Assembly (NCBI GenBank): GCA_030055545.1
Contig: JASFYK010000011.1
Span: 1 to 17,799, forward strand
Reading direction: 5' to 3'
DNA: 17,799 bases
From: Thermoproteota archaeon
Lineage (GTDB): Archaea > Thermoproteota > Methanomethylicia > Methanomethylicales > Methanomethylicaceae
The notes under the pieces are model-generated. The model searched no databases, was not told the DNA's origin, and saw only the letters and a list, made by a program, of their open reading frames with translations. This document shows positions 1 to 6,119 of the stretch, in pieces. Within the stretch, counting starts at the first letter, position 1. Each line of letters starts with the position of its first letter. The translations under genes and the position numbers were made by a program.

Positions 1-258
1 AAGCTCAAAAATTGCTTCTATCAATTCTCTTTCACTAAGTCTTTTGATTTCATCTTTCTTCTCTTTGAGAAATTCGTTTGCATGTGTGCAGTACTCTGAT
101 GAGAGCAAGTCGTTCCTCCCCTTGTAGAAAGAATGATTGAAGAAAAACTCGAGTGCCTCGACCCAATCTTTTAATTCATTATTATCAAGGTACCTTTCAA
201 CATAGATATTGCCGAATTGTTCAAACTTTTCTAATTTATTGAAGAAATCTTCGGTCAT
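1..258 (-). CDS. Unknown protein, N-terminal part, runs off left edge
   Basis: An open frame reads from an ATG at 258 leftwards to the window edge without a stop (about 86 codons visible). An in-frame ATG at 273 is an alternative start. I prefer 258 because a TATA-like box at 282-289 on this strand would place transcription start at about 258-260, giving a leaderless mRNA. The visible protein begins MTEDFFNKLEKFEQF. It is rich in Glu, Lys, Phe and Asn and looks mostly alpha-helical. I see no family motif, membrane segment or signal peptide and do not recognise it. Its AT-rich codon use differs from the GC-rich genes to the right. It lies on the element side of the tRNA-Arg attachment remnant at 558-602, so it is probably cargo of an integrated element. 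Confidence 0.6.
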   Translation of the reverse strand, partial: MTEDFFNKLEKFEQFGNIYVERYLDNNELKDWVEALEFFFNHSFYKGRNDLLSSEYCTHANEFLKEKKDEIKRLSERELIEAIFEL

Positions 259-281
259 GAAATTAAAATTCATATTTATTA

Positions 282-289
282 AATATAAA
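282..289 (-). promoter_or_regulatory. TATA-like box for the left-edge gene
   Basis: On the minus strand this reads TTTATATT in AT-rich surroundings. Its centre is about 26-27 bases upstream of the ATG at 258, the usual TATA-to-start distance in archaea, so a leaderless transcript starting at that ATG is predicted. Confidence 0.45.
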
Positions 290-416
290 TCTTATCGTTT
301 AAACGCTAGATATGGGGAGGGGTCGACTGTCAAGAACCGGAGTTTAGCACGGAACCTCGAAATGGATCGCCATCCCCAGGAAAGGGATTTCAGACAGCGG
401 GAACACATTATTAATT

Positions 417-674
417 ATGCCCAAGAAGGGCTTTTCTTCGATAACTTTACCAACAGACTTGTATGACAGGCTCAAGGAAGCCTCTGAATTGTACGGTACC
501 AGCGTCTCAGACATCATCAGGCTGATGGTGAACTATCATCAAAATTACCATCAAGGGCTCCTAAGTCGTAGGTCGGGGGTTCGAATCCCCCCGAACCCGC
601 CATCCAAAGCCTTTTGGAAATGCCGTCGATGCGCTGTCGCCATTTTGAGCGGTTCTTTCAGGAGGTCATTCTAA
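417..674 (+). CDS. Ribbon-helix-helix protein whose C-terminus reads through a tRNA remnant
   Basis: The first roughly 46 residues look like a ribbon-helix-helix DNA-binding domain: a short beta segment (SSITLPTDLYDRLKEA) followed by two helices including YGTSVSDIIRLMV. Such proteins are usually dimeric repressors and are common in archaeal plasmids and viruses. From about residue 47 the frame runs into the tRNA-Arg 3' half at 558-602, and the translation (GLLSRRSGVRIPPNPPS) is simply that tRNA sequence. It stops at 672-674, overlapping the 3' end of the radical SAM gene by 9 bases. The real protein probably ended differently in the free element, with the attachment site covering the end of the gene. 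No clear ribosome-binding site precedes the ATG. The fold is fairly certain; the C-terminal half is very likely not native. Confidence 0.6.
   Translation: MPKKGFSSITLPTDLYDRLKEASELYGTSVSDIIRLMVNYHQNYHQGLLSRRSGVRIPPNPPSKAFWKCRRCAVAILSGSFRRSF
558..602 (+). other. 3' half of tRNA-Arg(CCU): attachment-site remnant
   Basis: The sequence starts at an anticodon loop (CTCCTAA, 558-564, anticodon CCT). It continues through the 3' anticodon strand GTCGT, a 5-nt variable loop AGGTC, a T stem of five G-C pairs around TTCGAAT (575-591), the 3' acceptor strand CGAACCC (592-598), G at the discriminator and CCA (600-602). The matching 5' half (acceptor GGGTTCG, D arm) is not found upstream, and the bases before 558 do not pair with GTCGT. 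Archaeal tyrosine integrases commonly recombine within the tRNA 3' half, leaving an intact tRNA at one end and a 3' copy at the other. I read this as the distal att copy, with the element to its left and the intact tRNA beyond the left edge. A split-tRNA 3' half is less likely because the anticodon lies in this part. Confidence 0.75.
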
Positions 675-1526
675 AGGACACCCTTGGCAGACCATGTTGA
701 AGGAAAAGCGCAAGTGGTCTTTCCTAAAACTGCGGTATGGTTCCGAGTCCCATATGGCCCAGAAGGGCGTCTCGAAAGCGTTTCCGAAGCTGATCCTGCT
801 GGGATCCATCCTCGCAGTGCATGGCGTGACCTCCCCTTCGCATGTTATGAATGCGCAAGAGAATGGCCAGTGGCATCTCCCGAACCTCTTCTTCACCATG
901 CCCCCGCTAGCTTTGAGCACCATCTCCCTAAGTTCCTGATGCGACGGGCTGCCCTCTGGGTACCAGTTTTCAAGAGTCACATGAACGCATCTCACCCCCT
1001 TCTTGGCGAGCGTGGACTGGACCACAGGCAGGATCCTTAGATTTTCAGGGGTCCCAAGGACAGAGACGATCAGCCTGCCGTCCGTTCCCAGCGACGGTTG
1101 CTCGGAGAGCAGAATGTCAACAGCTGGGATTGTGGCGACATTGAATGAGATCTCGATGAAGTCAAAAGAGAAGACTATGTCGAACGCATTCTCTTCGCTG
1201 ATCTTCATGCCATTCGTGATCAATTTAGTCCTCAAGCCCCTCAGGTGGGCCTCGGTGCACATCCTGAGAACCTCCGGATTTTGAAGGGGTTCACCCAGGC
1301 CGCTCATGACCACCTGCTCGAGGGTGGGTATCCCGTCAAGGATCCTTTTAAAACCATCAAAGCCCATGTCCTTCCCCTTCCTCGTGCTCGGGATGGCTTT
1401 GTGCAGGCAGGTTGGACACTCGAGATCGCACTTGGTTGTCGGCTCTATCACGACCTCCCTAGGCAATGTAGCCGTCTCATGCCACTTTCTGAGCCTGAAC
1501 AAGCCGCTGATGGGGGTTGGCGCCAT
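666..1526 (-). CDS. Radical SAM protein with SPASM-like C-terminus
   Basis: The protein has the radical SAM cluster motif CxxxCxxC (C33, C37, C40 in CDLECPTC) near its N-terminus, a GGEP-like GLGEP stretch, and a C-terminal cysteine set (PFSCAFITCEGEVTPC ... VCQGCP). The latter resembles SPASM/twitch auxiliary iron-sulfur domains. These enzymes cleave S-adenosylmethionine to make a radical; many SPASM members modify peptides or build cofactors. The substrate here is not evident. I chose the ATG at 1526 because it has a GGTG site 7 bases upstream and gives a normal lead-in to the cluster; an in-frame ATG at 1637 would add 37 residues. The gene is divergent from trm5 across a shared promoter region, and no precursor-peptide gene is visible nearby. 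Confidence 0.8.
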   Translation of the reverse strand: MAPTPISGLFRLRKWHETATLPREVVIEPTTKCDLECPTCLHKAIPSTRKGKDMGFDGFKRILDGIPTLEQVVMSGLGEPLQNPEVLRMCTEAHLRGLRTKLITNGMKISEENAFDIVFSFDFIEISFNVATIPAVDILLSEQPSLGTDGRLIVSVLGTPENLRILPVVQSTLAKKGVRCVHVTLENWYPEGSPSHQELREMVLKASGGMVKKRFGRCHWPFSCAFITCEGEVTPCTARMDPSRISFGNAFETPFWAIWDSEPYRSFRKDHLRFSFNMVCQGCPLE

Positions 1527-1616
1527 GCAATAACACCCGGAATGCTGACCTAATCTCTCTGTGGTTGGAGCTAATGAAGTTTCTGAAAGGGCATTCCGCT
1601 TAATCCAGTTGTAGAT

Positions 1617-1626
1617 GATATATATC
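1617..1626. promoter_or_regulatory. Palindromic TATA element between radical SAM gene and trm5
   Basis: GATATATATC is a perfect palindrome usable in either direction. For trm5 it puts transcription start near 1647, a leader of about 8 bases before the ATG at 1656. For the minus-strand radical SAM gene it would start near 1597, about 70 bases before the chosen ATG at 1526. Confidence 0.4.
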
Positions 1627-1655
1627 TCACATTTCAAATATCACTCCGGAAAAAG

Positions 1656-2726
1656 ATGAACCCGCCTGAATATGATTTTTGCTTAAGGACAGGAAAAAGG
1701 AAGGGAGAGGACGTCAGGCGTACAATTATTGCCCTCGGTCTGCTCGACAGGACTAGGAAGATCATCTCTGAAGGGGATTCGGTCTACTTCCCTGTCACTA
1801 GGCGTCCTGAACCGCACGAGATCGAAGTGATCTCCAAAGCCGGCGAGATCTTCGTGGAGTCAAGGCGCCTCCCGGATGTTTCGCCTTCCTGCCCGAAGAG
1901 CGTCAAAGAATTCCTTCAGGGCTTGATACCTCAGAATGCCTTAAGATCTCTGCCAAAATCTTACGACATAGTCGGTGACATAATAGTAATTGAGCGTCTT
2001 TTGCCTGAAGCCGAGCCCTACCGTAAAGAGATAGCCGAAGCCTTGCTTAGAGTTCACAAAAACGCAAAAACAGTCCTGATCAAGGCAGGGAAGGTCGACG
2101 GACCCTACCGCATACCCCTCCTCGACCTTCTCGCCGGAGAGGACAGGCGTGAGACTGTGCATTCAGAGTACGGGGTCAGGCTTAGAGTAGATCTCTCAAA
2201 GGCATACTTTTCTCCAAGACTGGGCTATGAGCGTAACCGCGTCGCATCTCTTGTCAGGGACGGCGAAACGGTGGTGGACATGTTCGCTGGTGTTGGCCCG
2301 TTTTCCATAATGATCGCGAAGAGGCACAGATCAAGAGTATTCGCAATTGACATAAATCCAGACGCAGTCGAGATGATGCAATACAATTTGAGCCTCAACC
2401 GTCTAAAAGGCGAAGTTATCCCGATTTGCGGCGACGCCTCCGCTCTCTCTTCAAGACTGCGGGACACGGCAGACCGGGTAATAATGAACTTGCCTGCCCA
2501 GTCACTTGATTTTCTTGATGCCGCACGCCAGTTGCTGAAGCGGAGTGGCGGGGTTGTGCATATTTACCTGTTCTCAGGCTCCCCGCCGATCGAGTCTGCC
2601 GTCAGAAAGTTTGCAGAGCGAGCATCCAATGTCGGTGAATACGAATTGATGAACTGCAGGGCGGTCAAGCCAACCGCCCCGAAGGAATGGATTGTATCCA
2701 TAGATGCCAAATTCAAACCACTCTGA
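1656..2726 (+). CDS. trm5: tRNA (guanine-37-N1)-methyltransferase Trm5
   Basis: Trm5 methylates N1 of G37 next to the anticodon, preventing +1 frameshifting; in archaea it is also the first step to wyosine bases. The 356-residue length fits archaeal Trm5b types with an N-terminal D1-like domain (about 1-75). A middle segment contains YDIVGDIIVIE (about 103-113). The C-terminal Rossmann methyltransferase has the SAM motif DMFAGVGPFSI from D208 and the catalytic-region NLP at 278-280. An ATG at 1656 about 35 bases downstream of the TATA palindrome supports the start, though no strong ribosome-binding site is visible. TYW2/Taw2 is a related family, but NLP rather than an NPPY-type motif favours Trm5. 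Confidence 0.9.
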   Translation: MNPPEYDFCLRTGKRKGEDVRRTIIALGLLDRTRKIISEGDSVYFPVTRRPEPHEIEVISKAGEIFVESRRLPDVSPSCPKSVKEFLQGLIPQNALRSLPKSYDIVGDIIVIERLLPEAEPYRKEIAEALLRVHKNAKTVLIKAGKVDGPYRIPLLDLLAGEDRRETVHSEYGVRLRVDLSKAYFSPRLGYERNRVASLVRDGETVVDMFAGVGPFSIMIAKRHRSRVFAIDINPDAVEMMQYNLSLNRLKGEVIPICGDASALSSRLRDTADRVIMNLPAQSLDFLDAARQLLKRSGGVVHIYLFSGSPPIESAVRKFAERASNVGEYELMNCRAVKPTAPKEWIVSIDAKFKPL

Positions 2727-2831
2727 ATGCCAAAAACTGTTTCTTTGTATTTCGGCTCAAACAAATATTTTTATTAACAGCGACCTTCCATATCCATTAT
2801 TAGTTTATCACTACCTGCAAGGTGGCGGTTG

Positions 2832-3296
2832 ATGTCACAGTCAAAAAAACGGATACTCGTGGTTGATGACGACGAGGACATCCAGGAGACCCTCAAGTCA
2901 CTACTGACGAAGAAAGGCTATCTGGTAGATACCGCAAATAACGGGGCAATTGCAATCCAGATGTCCGAGTCGACCCCTTACAACCTTGCCCTGCTTGACA
3001 TGGTCCTGCCTGACATGGAAGGGACTCAGCTTCTTGTGAAGCTTAAGCCGACCACTCCACGCATGCGCAAGATAATGGTCACGGGTCATGCTTCGCTTGA
3101 TAATGCAATTAGGGCTGTAAATATGGGCGCTGACGGCTACCTGATAAAGCCGGTTTCCCCTCCAGAATTGCTGAGGATGATAGAGGACCAGCTTAAGCGG
3201 CAGGAGGATGACGAGCGTCTCACGCAGGAAAAGATAACGTCTTACATTGAAACGCGAATAAAAATGCTCGAGGGATCTAAGGGGAATAGAGAATAG
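2832..3296 (+). CDS. Single-domain response regulator
   Basis: This is a receiver (REC) domain protein of two-component signalling. Visible residues are the acidic pocket D12-D14, the phosphoacceptor D56 (LLDMVLPDMEG), the switch T84 (VTGHAS) and the conserved K106 before proline (LIKPV). After about residue 120 only a charged helical tail follows (QEDDERLTQEKITSYIETRIKML), with no DNA-binding domain, so it probably acts by protein contacts or on a separate output partner. The ATG at 2832 is preferred over the TTG at 2829 because GGTGG at 2821-2825 sits at proper spacing. The AT-rich stretch around 2763-2777 may hold the promoter. No histidine kinase gene is present in the window. The small gene at 3338, 41 bases downstream on the same strand, is the natural co-transcribed partner. 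Confidence 0.88.
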   Translation: MSQSKKRILVVDDDEDIQETLKSLLTKKGYLVDTANNGAIAIQMSESTPYNLALLDMVLPDMEGTQLLVKLKPTTPRMRKIMVTGHASLDNAIRAVNMGADGYLIKPVSPPELLRMIEDQLKRQEDDERLTQEKITSYIETRIKMLEGSKGNRE

Positions 3297-3337
3297 CCTC
3301 TGGTGAGAGCTGTATTGGTCTGGATGGGTGGGCATTG

Positions 3338-3601
3338 ATGGCGGGTGAATTTGCGGCAAGAGCAACTGTCTATCTGCACAACAAGGACTTTGAGGGCATA
3401 GTGAAGAGCGCGCTAAAGGACATATTCGGGGAGCCCTTGGCCTCATCGGTCATCTTCCAAATCGGTGGCACGGAGTCAATTATGGATCCTTCCCTCTTCG
3501 AGAAGAAGATTCGCCTAGTTTTTGGTCCGGGGGCCGACCTGATCTTGGATTATGTGGCTAAGAAGCTCGAGAATCCGCGGAAGAGGATTGTCCGAAAGTG
3601 A
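3338..3601 (+). CDS. Small archaeal protein beside the response regulator, possible output-type domain
   Basis: An 87-residue soluble protein. It shows an N-terminal helix-rich half (VKSALKDIFGEPLASSVIFQI) and a C-terminal segment (DPSLFEKKIRLVFGPGADLILDYVAKKLE) ending in a basic tail (RKRIVRK). The pattern of an FG-G-A turn followed by a long helix resembles small output domains attached to signalling proteins in Thaumarchaeota and relatives (NitrOD5-like), but that is from memory and uncertain. The ATG at 3338 follows GGGTGGG at a suitable distance; a TTG lies just before it. It sits 41 bases after the response regulator on the same strand and is probably in the same transcript, which suggests a role in the same signalling path. 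Its end is convergent with the DUF371 gene, 12 bases apart. Confidence 0.65.
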   Translation: MAGEFAARATVYLHNKDFEGIVKSALKDIFGEPLASSVIFQIGGTESIMDPSLFEKKIRLVFGPGADLILDYVAKKLENPRKRIVRK

Positions 3602-3613
3602 TCTGCCGCCCCC

Positions 3614-4042
3614 TCATTCCTGAACCTTCACTTCGATTGTAAGCCTGATCTTGGCGCCATCCCTTGCGATCCTCTCCACAAGATCCCTCCTCAATTCGGA
3701 GGACGACTTGTCTGAATTGACCATCAGCGTCCGTCCGCAGACGTATCCGCTCTTCCTGGCAACCATTTCGCTTTTGCTCTCGAGGGTCAGCCGAGCGCTG
3801 CCCCTGCCTCTTACGACGTCGCATATCCCGTCAGATTCGATCCGCAGCGCCACCTCCGTGCCATCCCTCCTCAGCGCCTGCTTCATCTCCTCAGGGAGCT
3901 CCGCAAGGCCCAGGGCTGCCCTGGTGGCGACTATGCAGTCCCCCCTCCTGGTCTTCACCTCATCCTTCGTAATCTCAAGCGTAGTGGGGTGCTTCGCAGT
4001 GATCTTCCGGTCCCCCTCGGCATAGAACGTCAATGTAAGCAT
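3614..4042 (-). CDS. DUF371 family protein
   Basis: A 142-residue protein matching the archaeal DUF371 pattern as I recall it: an N-terminal strand (LTFYAEGDRKITAKHPTTLEITK), an RGDCIVATRAA box, and the C-terminal segment SGYVCGRTLMVNSDKSSSELRRDLVE followed by a basic strand. The family is widespread in archaea and has no established biochemical function to my knowledge. I take the ATG at 4042; a TTG at 4051 would add three residues but lies inside the inverted repeat at 4047-4070. A minus-strand TATA-like box (TTTATAGA, 4072-4079) would start transcription near 4050. The gene is divergent from the isoaspartate methyltransferase gene and they share this promoter region. Confidence 0.8.
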   Translation of the reverse strand: MLTLTFYAEGDRKITAKHPTTLEITKDEVKTRRGDCIVATRAALGLAELPEEMKQALRRDGTEVALRIESDGICDVVRGRGSARLTLESKSEMVARKSGYVCGRTLMVNSDKSSSELRRDLVERIARDGAKIRLTIEVKVQE

Positions 4043-4046
4043 GGCA

Positions 4047-4070
4047 ACCAAGCCTTTTTTTAGGCTTGGT
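4047..4070. promoter_or_regulatory. 9-bp perfect inverted repeat in the DUF371/PIMT divergent promoter
   Basis: Arms ACCAAGCCT (4047-4055) and AGGCTTGGT (4062-4070) are exact complements around a six-T spacer. The repeat lies between the minus-strand TATA-like box (4072-4079) and the DUF371 start, covering the expected transcription start, and just upstream of the plus-strand promoter for PIMT. It could be an operator, or a hairpin at the very 5' end of the DUF371 mRNA. Confidence 0.5.
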
Positions 4071-4104
4071 CTCTATAAATCTTTAGAAGTGTTTTGGGTT
4101 GGGC

Positions 4105-4773
4105 ATGTCTAATAAGAGGGAGCAGCTGGTTAGGCACCTGATCGAAGAGGGGGTGCTGAGCCAACCTGAAGTCATAAGGGCGATGTCGAAGGTGCCCAGG
4201 GAGGAATTCGTGGTTCCCGAGCTACGGGAACAGGCCTACATGGATACCCCGCTCCCTTCGCTTGAAGGACAGACGATTTCTGCGCCACATATGGTTGCGA
4301 TAATGTGCCAGCTACTCTCACTGAAGCCAGGGCACATCGTACTCGAAGTCGGTGCTGGCACAGGCTACCATGCTGCAGTGTGTGCTGAGATCGTTGCCCC
4401 CCGACAGCCTGGCACCAGCGACGGGCATGTCTTCGCCATCGAGCGTGTAAGGTCCTTGGTCGAATTCGCCAGGTCTAACCTTGCGCGCTGCGGGTACTCT
4501 GACAGGGTTACTGTGATAGAAGGGGACGGGACGCTGGGTTACCCTGATGCTGCCCCCTATGACGCGATACTCGTCACCGCAGCCGCTCCGAGGATACCTC
4601 CCCCACTCAAGTCACAGCTGAGGGACGGCGGCAGGATGGTGATCCCGGTCGGCGAGGCGTACTCGATCCAGGACCTCATAGTTGTCGAGAGGACTGGCGC
4701 CGACTTCAAGGAGTGGACGTACGGGGGATGCGTCTTCGTCCCCCTCTGTGGCAGATATGGCTGGAACCCATGA
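4105..4773 (+). CDS. pcm: Protein-L-isoaspartate O-methyltransferase
   Basis: PIMT repairs proteins by methylating isoaspartyl residues formed by deamidation or isomerisation. The 222-residue protein has the family pattern: an N-terminal helical region (VIRAMSKVPREEFVVPE), the substrate-binding stretch QTISAPHM, the SAM motif VLEVGAGTGYHAA at about residues 79-91, an acidic motif (FAIERV), a DAILVTAAAP post-motif, and the C-terminal VFVPLCG. Length is typical. I use the ATG at 4105; an in-frame TTG at 4099 is less likely because the TATA-like element near 4073-4080 predicts transcription start at about 4103, making the ATG leaderless. Its stop is only three bases from the end of the convergent FEN-1 gene. 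Confidence 0.92.
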   Translation: MSNKREQLVRHLIEEGVLSQPEVIRAMSKVPREEFVVPELREQAYMDTPLPSLEGQTISAPHMVAIMCQLLSLKPGHIVLEVGAGTGYHAAVCAEIVAPRQPGTSDGHVFAIERVRSLVEFARSNLARCGYSDRVTVIEGDGTLGYPDAAPYDAILVTAAAPRIPPPLKSQLRDGGRMVIPVGEAYSIQDLIVVERTGADFKEWTYGGCVFVPLCGRYGWNP

Positions 4774-4776
4774 CCT

Positions 4777-5829
4777 CTAGAACCATCGCATTAGGTCAGG
4801 CTGCCGCCTCTTCTCCCTCCCCCTTTCCACAAGCCTGGCAAGCGCAGCCCTTATCCTCTCAGGAGAGAAGTCAAACTCATCACAGAGGTACCCAACAAGC
4901 CCCTCTGTGTTGACCTCCCCCCAAGCCAGGATGTAGTCGCCCCTTACAGTCGGTTTCAGGAAGTTCTCCTTGATTGCGCTATAATCTGTACCCTGATCCC
5001 CCTCGATCAGCCCACGCTCCAGGGCCCCTTCCAGCGATCCCGCCTCCTTCAGCACCTTCAGGGCCTTCTTGGGGCCTATGCCCTTGAACCCCTCTGGGTT
5101 GAAGTCTGTTCCGATGAGTATCCCCAGATCCACCAGCATCTCCCTGGTCAGGCCGTTCTCCTTCAGGACTTCATCTAGCTCAACCAGCTCGGGCTCAATG
5201 TTCACGTAAACAGGCTTGTTGGGGAGCTTCCTCCTGCCCGATATGGTCAGGTTCCTGACGAGCCTAGGTGCTCCGAATAGTAGTGAATCGTAGTCCTGGC
5301 TAGCGACCGCCCATGCATCCCCCTTCATCGCCATGTAGGCAGCCTGCGCCTCGCCTTCTGATGGCGCCTGAACCCAGGGAACGCCGAGGAGGTCGAGCAG
5401 GGTCTTCGACTGCTCCACCATTTCCGATGAGAGCCTTGAGGTGGCCTGCGCATGCTTCCTTGCTGCCTTCAGGTCGCCCCTCTCTATTGCCTTCCTGTAC
5501 TCTGCCCTTGCCTTCTCCTTTGTCTCCATCCTCCGGGAGATCTCTTCCGCCTTCATCTCCGGCGGCTTGCCGTCAAATGTGTAAACTGGCTTCACACCGG
5601 CCTCCAGGAGGTTGATGGTTCTGTAGAAGATGCCGCTCAGGTGGCTAGTGACCCTTCCCTTCGAATCCCTCAGTGGGGTCCCATCTGGCTGCCTGATTAT
5701 AGCGAGGAACTGGTAAAGCGCGTTGTACCCGTCGATGGCGAGTATTCGCCCCCCAAGCCCCTCGAGGGAGATTGGGGTGTGCTTGACGAGATCCTTCAAG
5801 TTTACGCCCAGGGACTGCCCCCCCAACAC
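4777..5829 (-). CDS. fen: Flap endonuclease 1 (FEN-1) with C-terminal PIP box
   Basis: FEN-1 removes 5' flaps during Okazaki-fragment maturation and base-excision repair. Metal-binding acidic residues are visible at D33 (LAIDGYN), D86 (YTFDGKPP), E158 and E160 (PSEGEAQ), D179 and D181 (SQDYDS) and D242 (GTDFNPEG), followed by the helix-hairpin-helix KGIGPKKA. The last eight residues, QPDLMRWF, form a PCNA-interacting PIP box. The start is uncertain: GTG at 5829 and TTG at 5826 give six or five residues before the usual N-terminal GVNLKDLV, whereas a CTG at 5811 would give the canonical Met-Gly-Val start. The gene follows the small winged-helix gene by three bases, so the two are surely co-transcribed. 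Confidence 0.93.
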   Translation of the reverse strand: MLGGQSLGVNLKDLVKHTPISLEGLGGRILAIDGYNALYQFLAIIRQPDGTPLRDSKGRVTSHLSGIFYRTINLLEAGVKPVYTFDGKPPEMKAEEISRRMETKEKARAEYRKAIERGDLKAARKHAQATSRLSSEMVEQSKTLLDLLGVPWVQAPSEGEAQAAYMAMKGDAWAVASQDYDSLLFGAPRLVRNLTISGRRKLPNKPVYVNIEPELVELDEVLKENGLTREMLVDLGILIGTDFNPEGFKGIGPKKALKVLKEAGSLEGALERGLIEGDQGTDYSAIKENFLKPTVRGDYILAWGEVNTEGLVGYLCDEFDFSPERIRAALARLVERGREKRRQPDLMRWF

Positions 5830-5832
5830 ACC

Positions 5833-6072
5833 CTATTTCGGCTGAAGAAGCGTTATCACTCTGCCCTTTTTTATCTGCGACACCGTGATCTTGCCCCTCA
5901 GCTCGAGGTTCATCAGCATCTTGTTTATCTCGAGCATTGAGATATCCTTCATCATCGCCCTAAGCATCTCGACGAGCTCCTCTTCCTTAAGAGTCCCCTG
6001 CCTCTTTGCGAGCAGATCCAGCACTATCAGCTCCGGCGACTCGGTCCTCCACCTGATCCCCTCTTCTGCCAA
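5833..6072 (-). CDS. Small winged-helix-like protein upstream of FEN-1
   Basis: A 79-residue protein with three predicted helices (ELIVLDLLAKRQG; KEEELVEMLRAMMK; MLEINKMLMNLELRGK) and a basic beta hairpin (ITVSQIKKGRVITLL), the layout of a winged helix-turn-helix domain. It may bind DNA or act as an adaptor; I do not recognise a named family. The start is TTG at 6072, with GGAG about ten bases upstream. The gene sits 47 bases downstream of the Cdc48 gene and three bases upstream of FEN-1, all on the minus strand. It is probably translated with FEN-1 and may be linked to its regulation or function, which is inference from position only. Confidence 0.65.
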   Translation of the reverse strand: MAEEGIRWRTESPELIVLDLLAKRQGTLKEEELVEMLRAMMKDISMLEINKMLMNLELRGKITVSQIKKGRVITLLQPK

Positions 6073-6119
6073 CTGTGCAACTCTCCTGTTCCCATTCTAG
6101 CTCTTTCAAAGCCGTCCCG

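Noticed and set aside
296..305. The palindrome CGTTTAAACG near the left-edge gene's promoter.
   Set aside because: A 10-base palindrome in AT-rich sequence is expected by chance, and nothing else supports a site there.
558..602. A split-tRNA 3' half or an intact tRNA-Arg with a long intron.
   Set aside because: The segment begins at the anticodon loop rather than after position 37, and no GGGTTCG acceptor strand or D arm was found in 1-557. An attachment-site copy explains it better.
684..1553. Several long plus-strand frames opposite the radical SAM gene.
   Set aside because: They lie antisense to a gene with clear cysteine motifs and show no family features; they are shadows of GC-rich coding.
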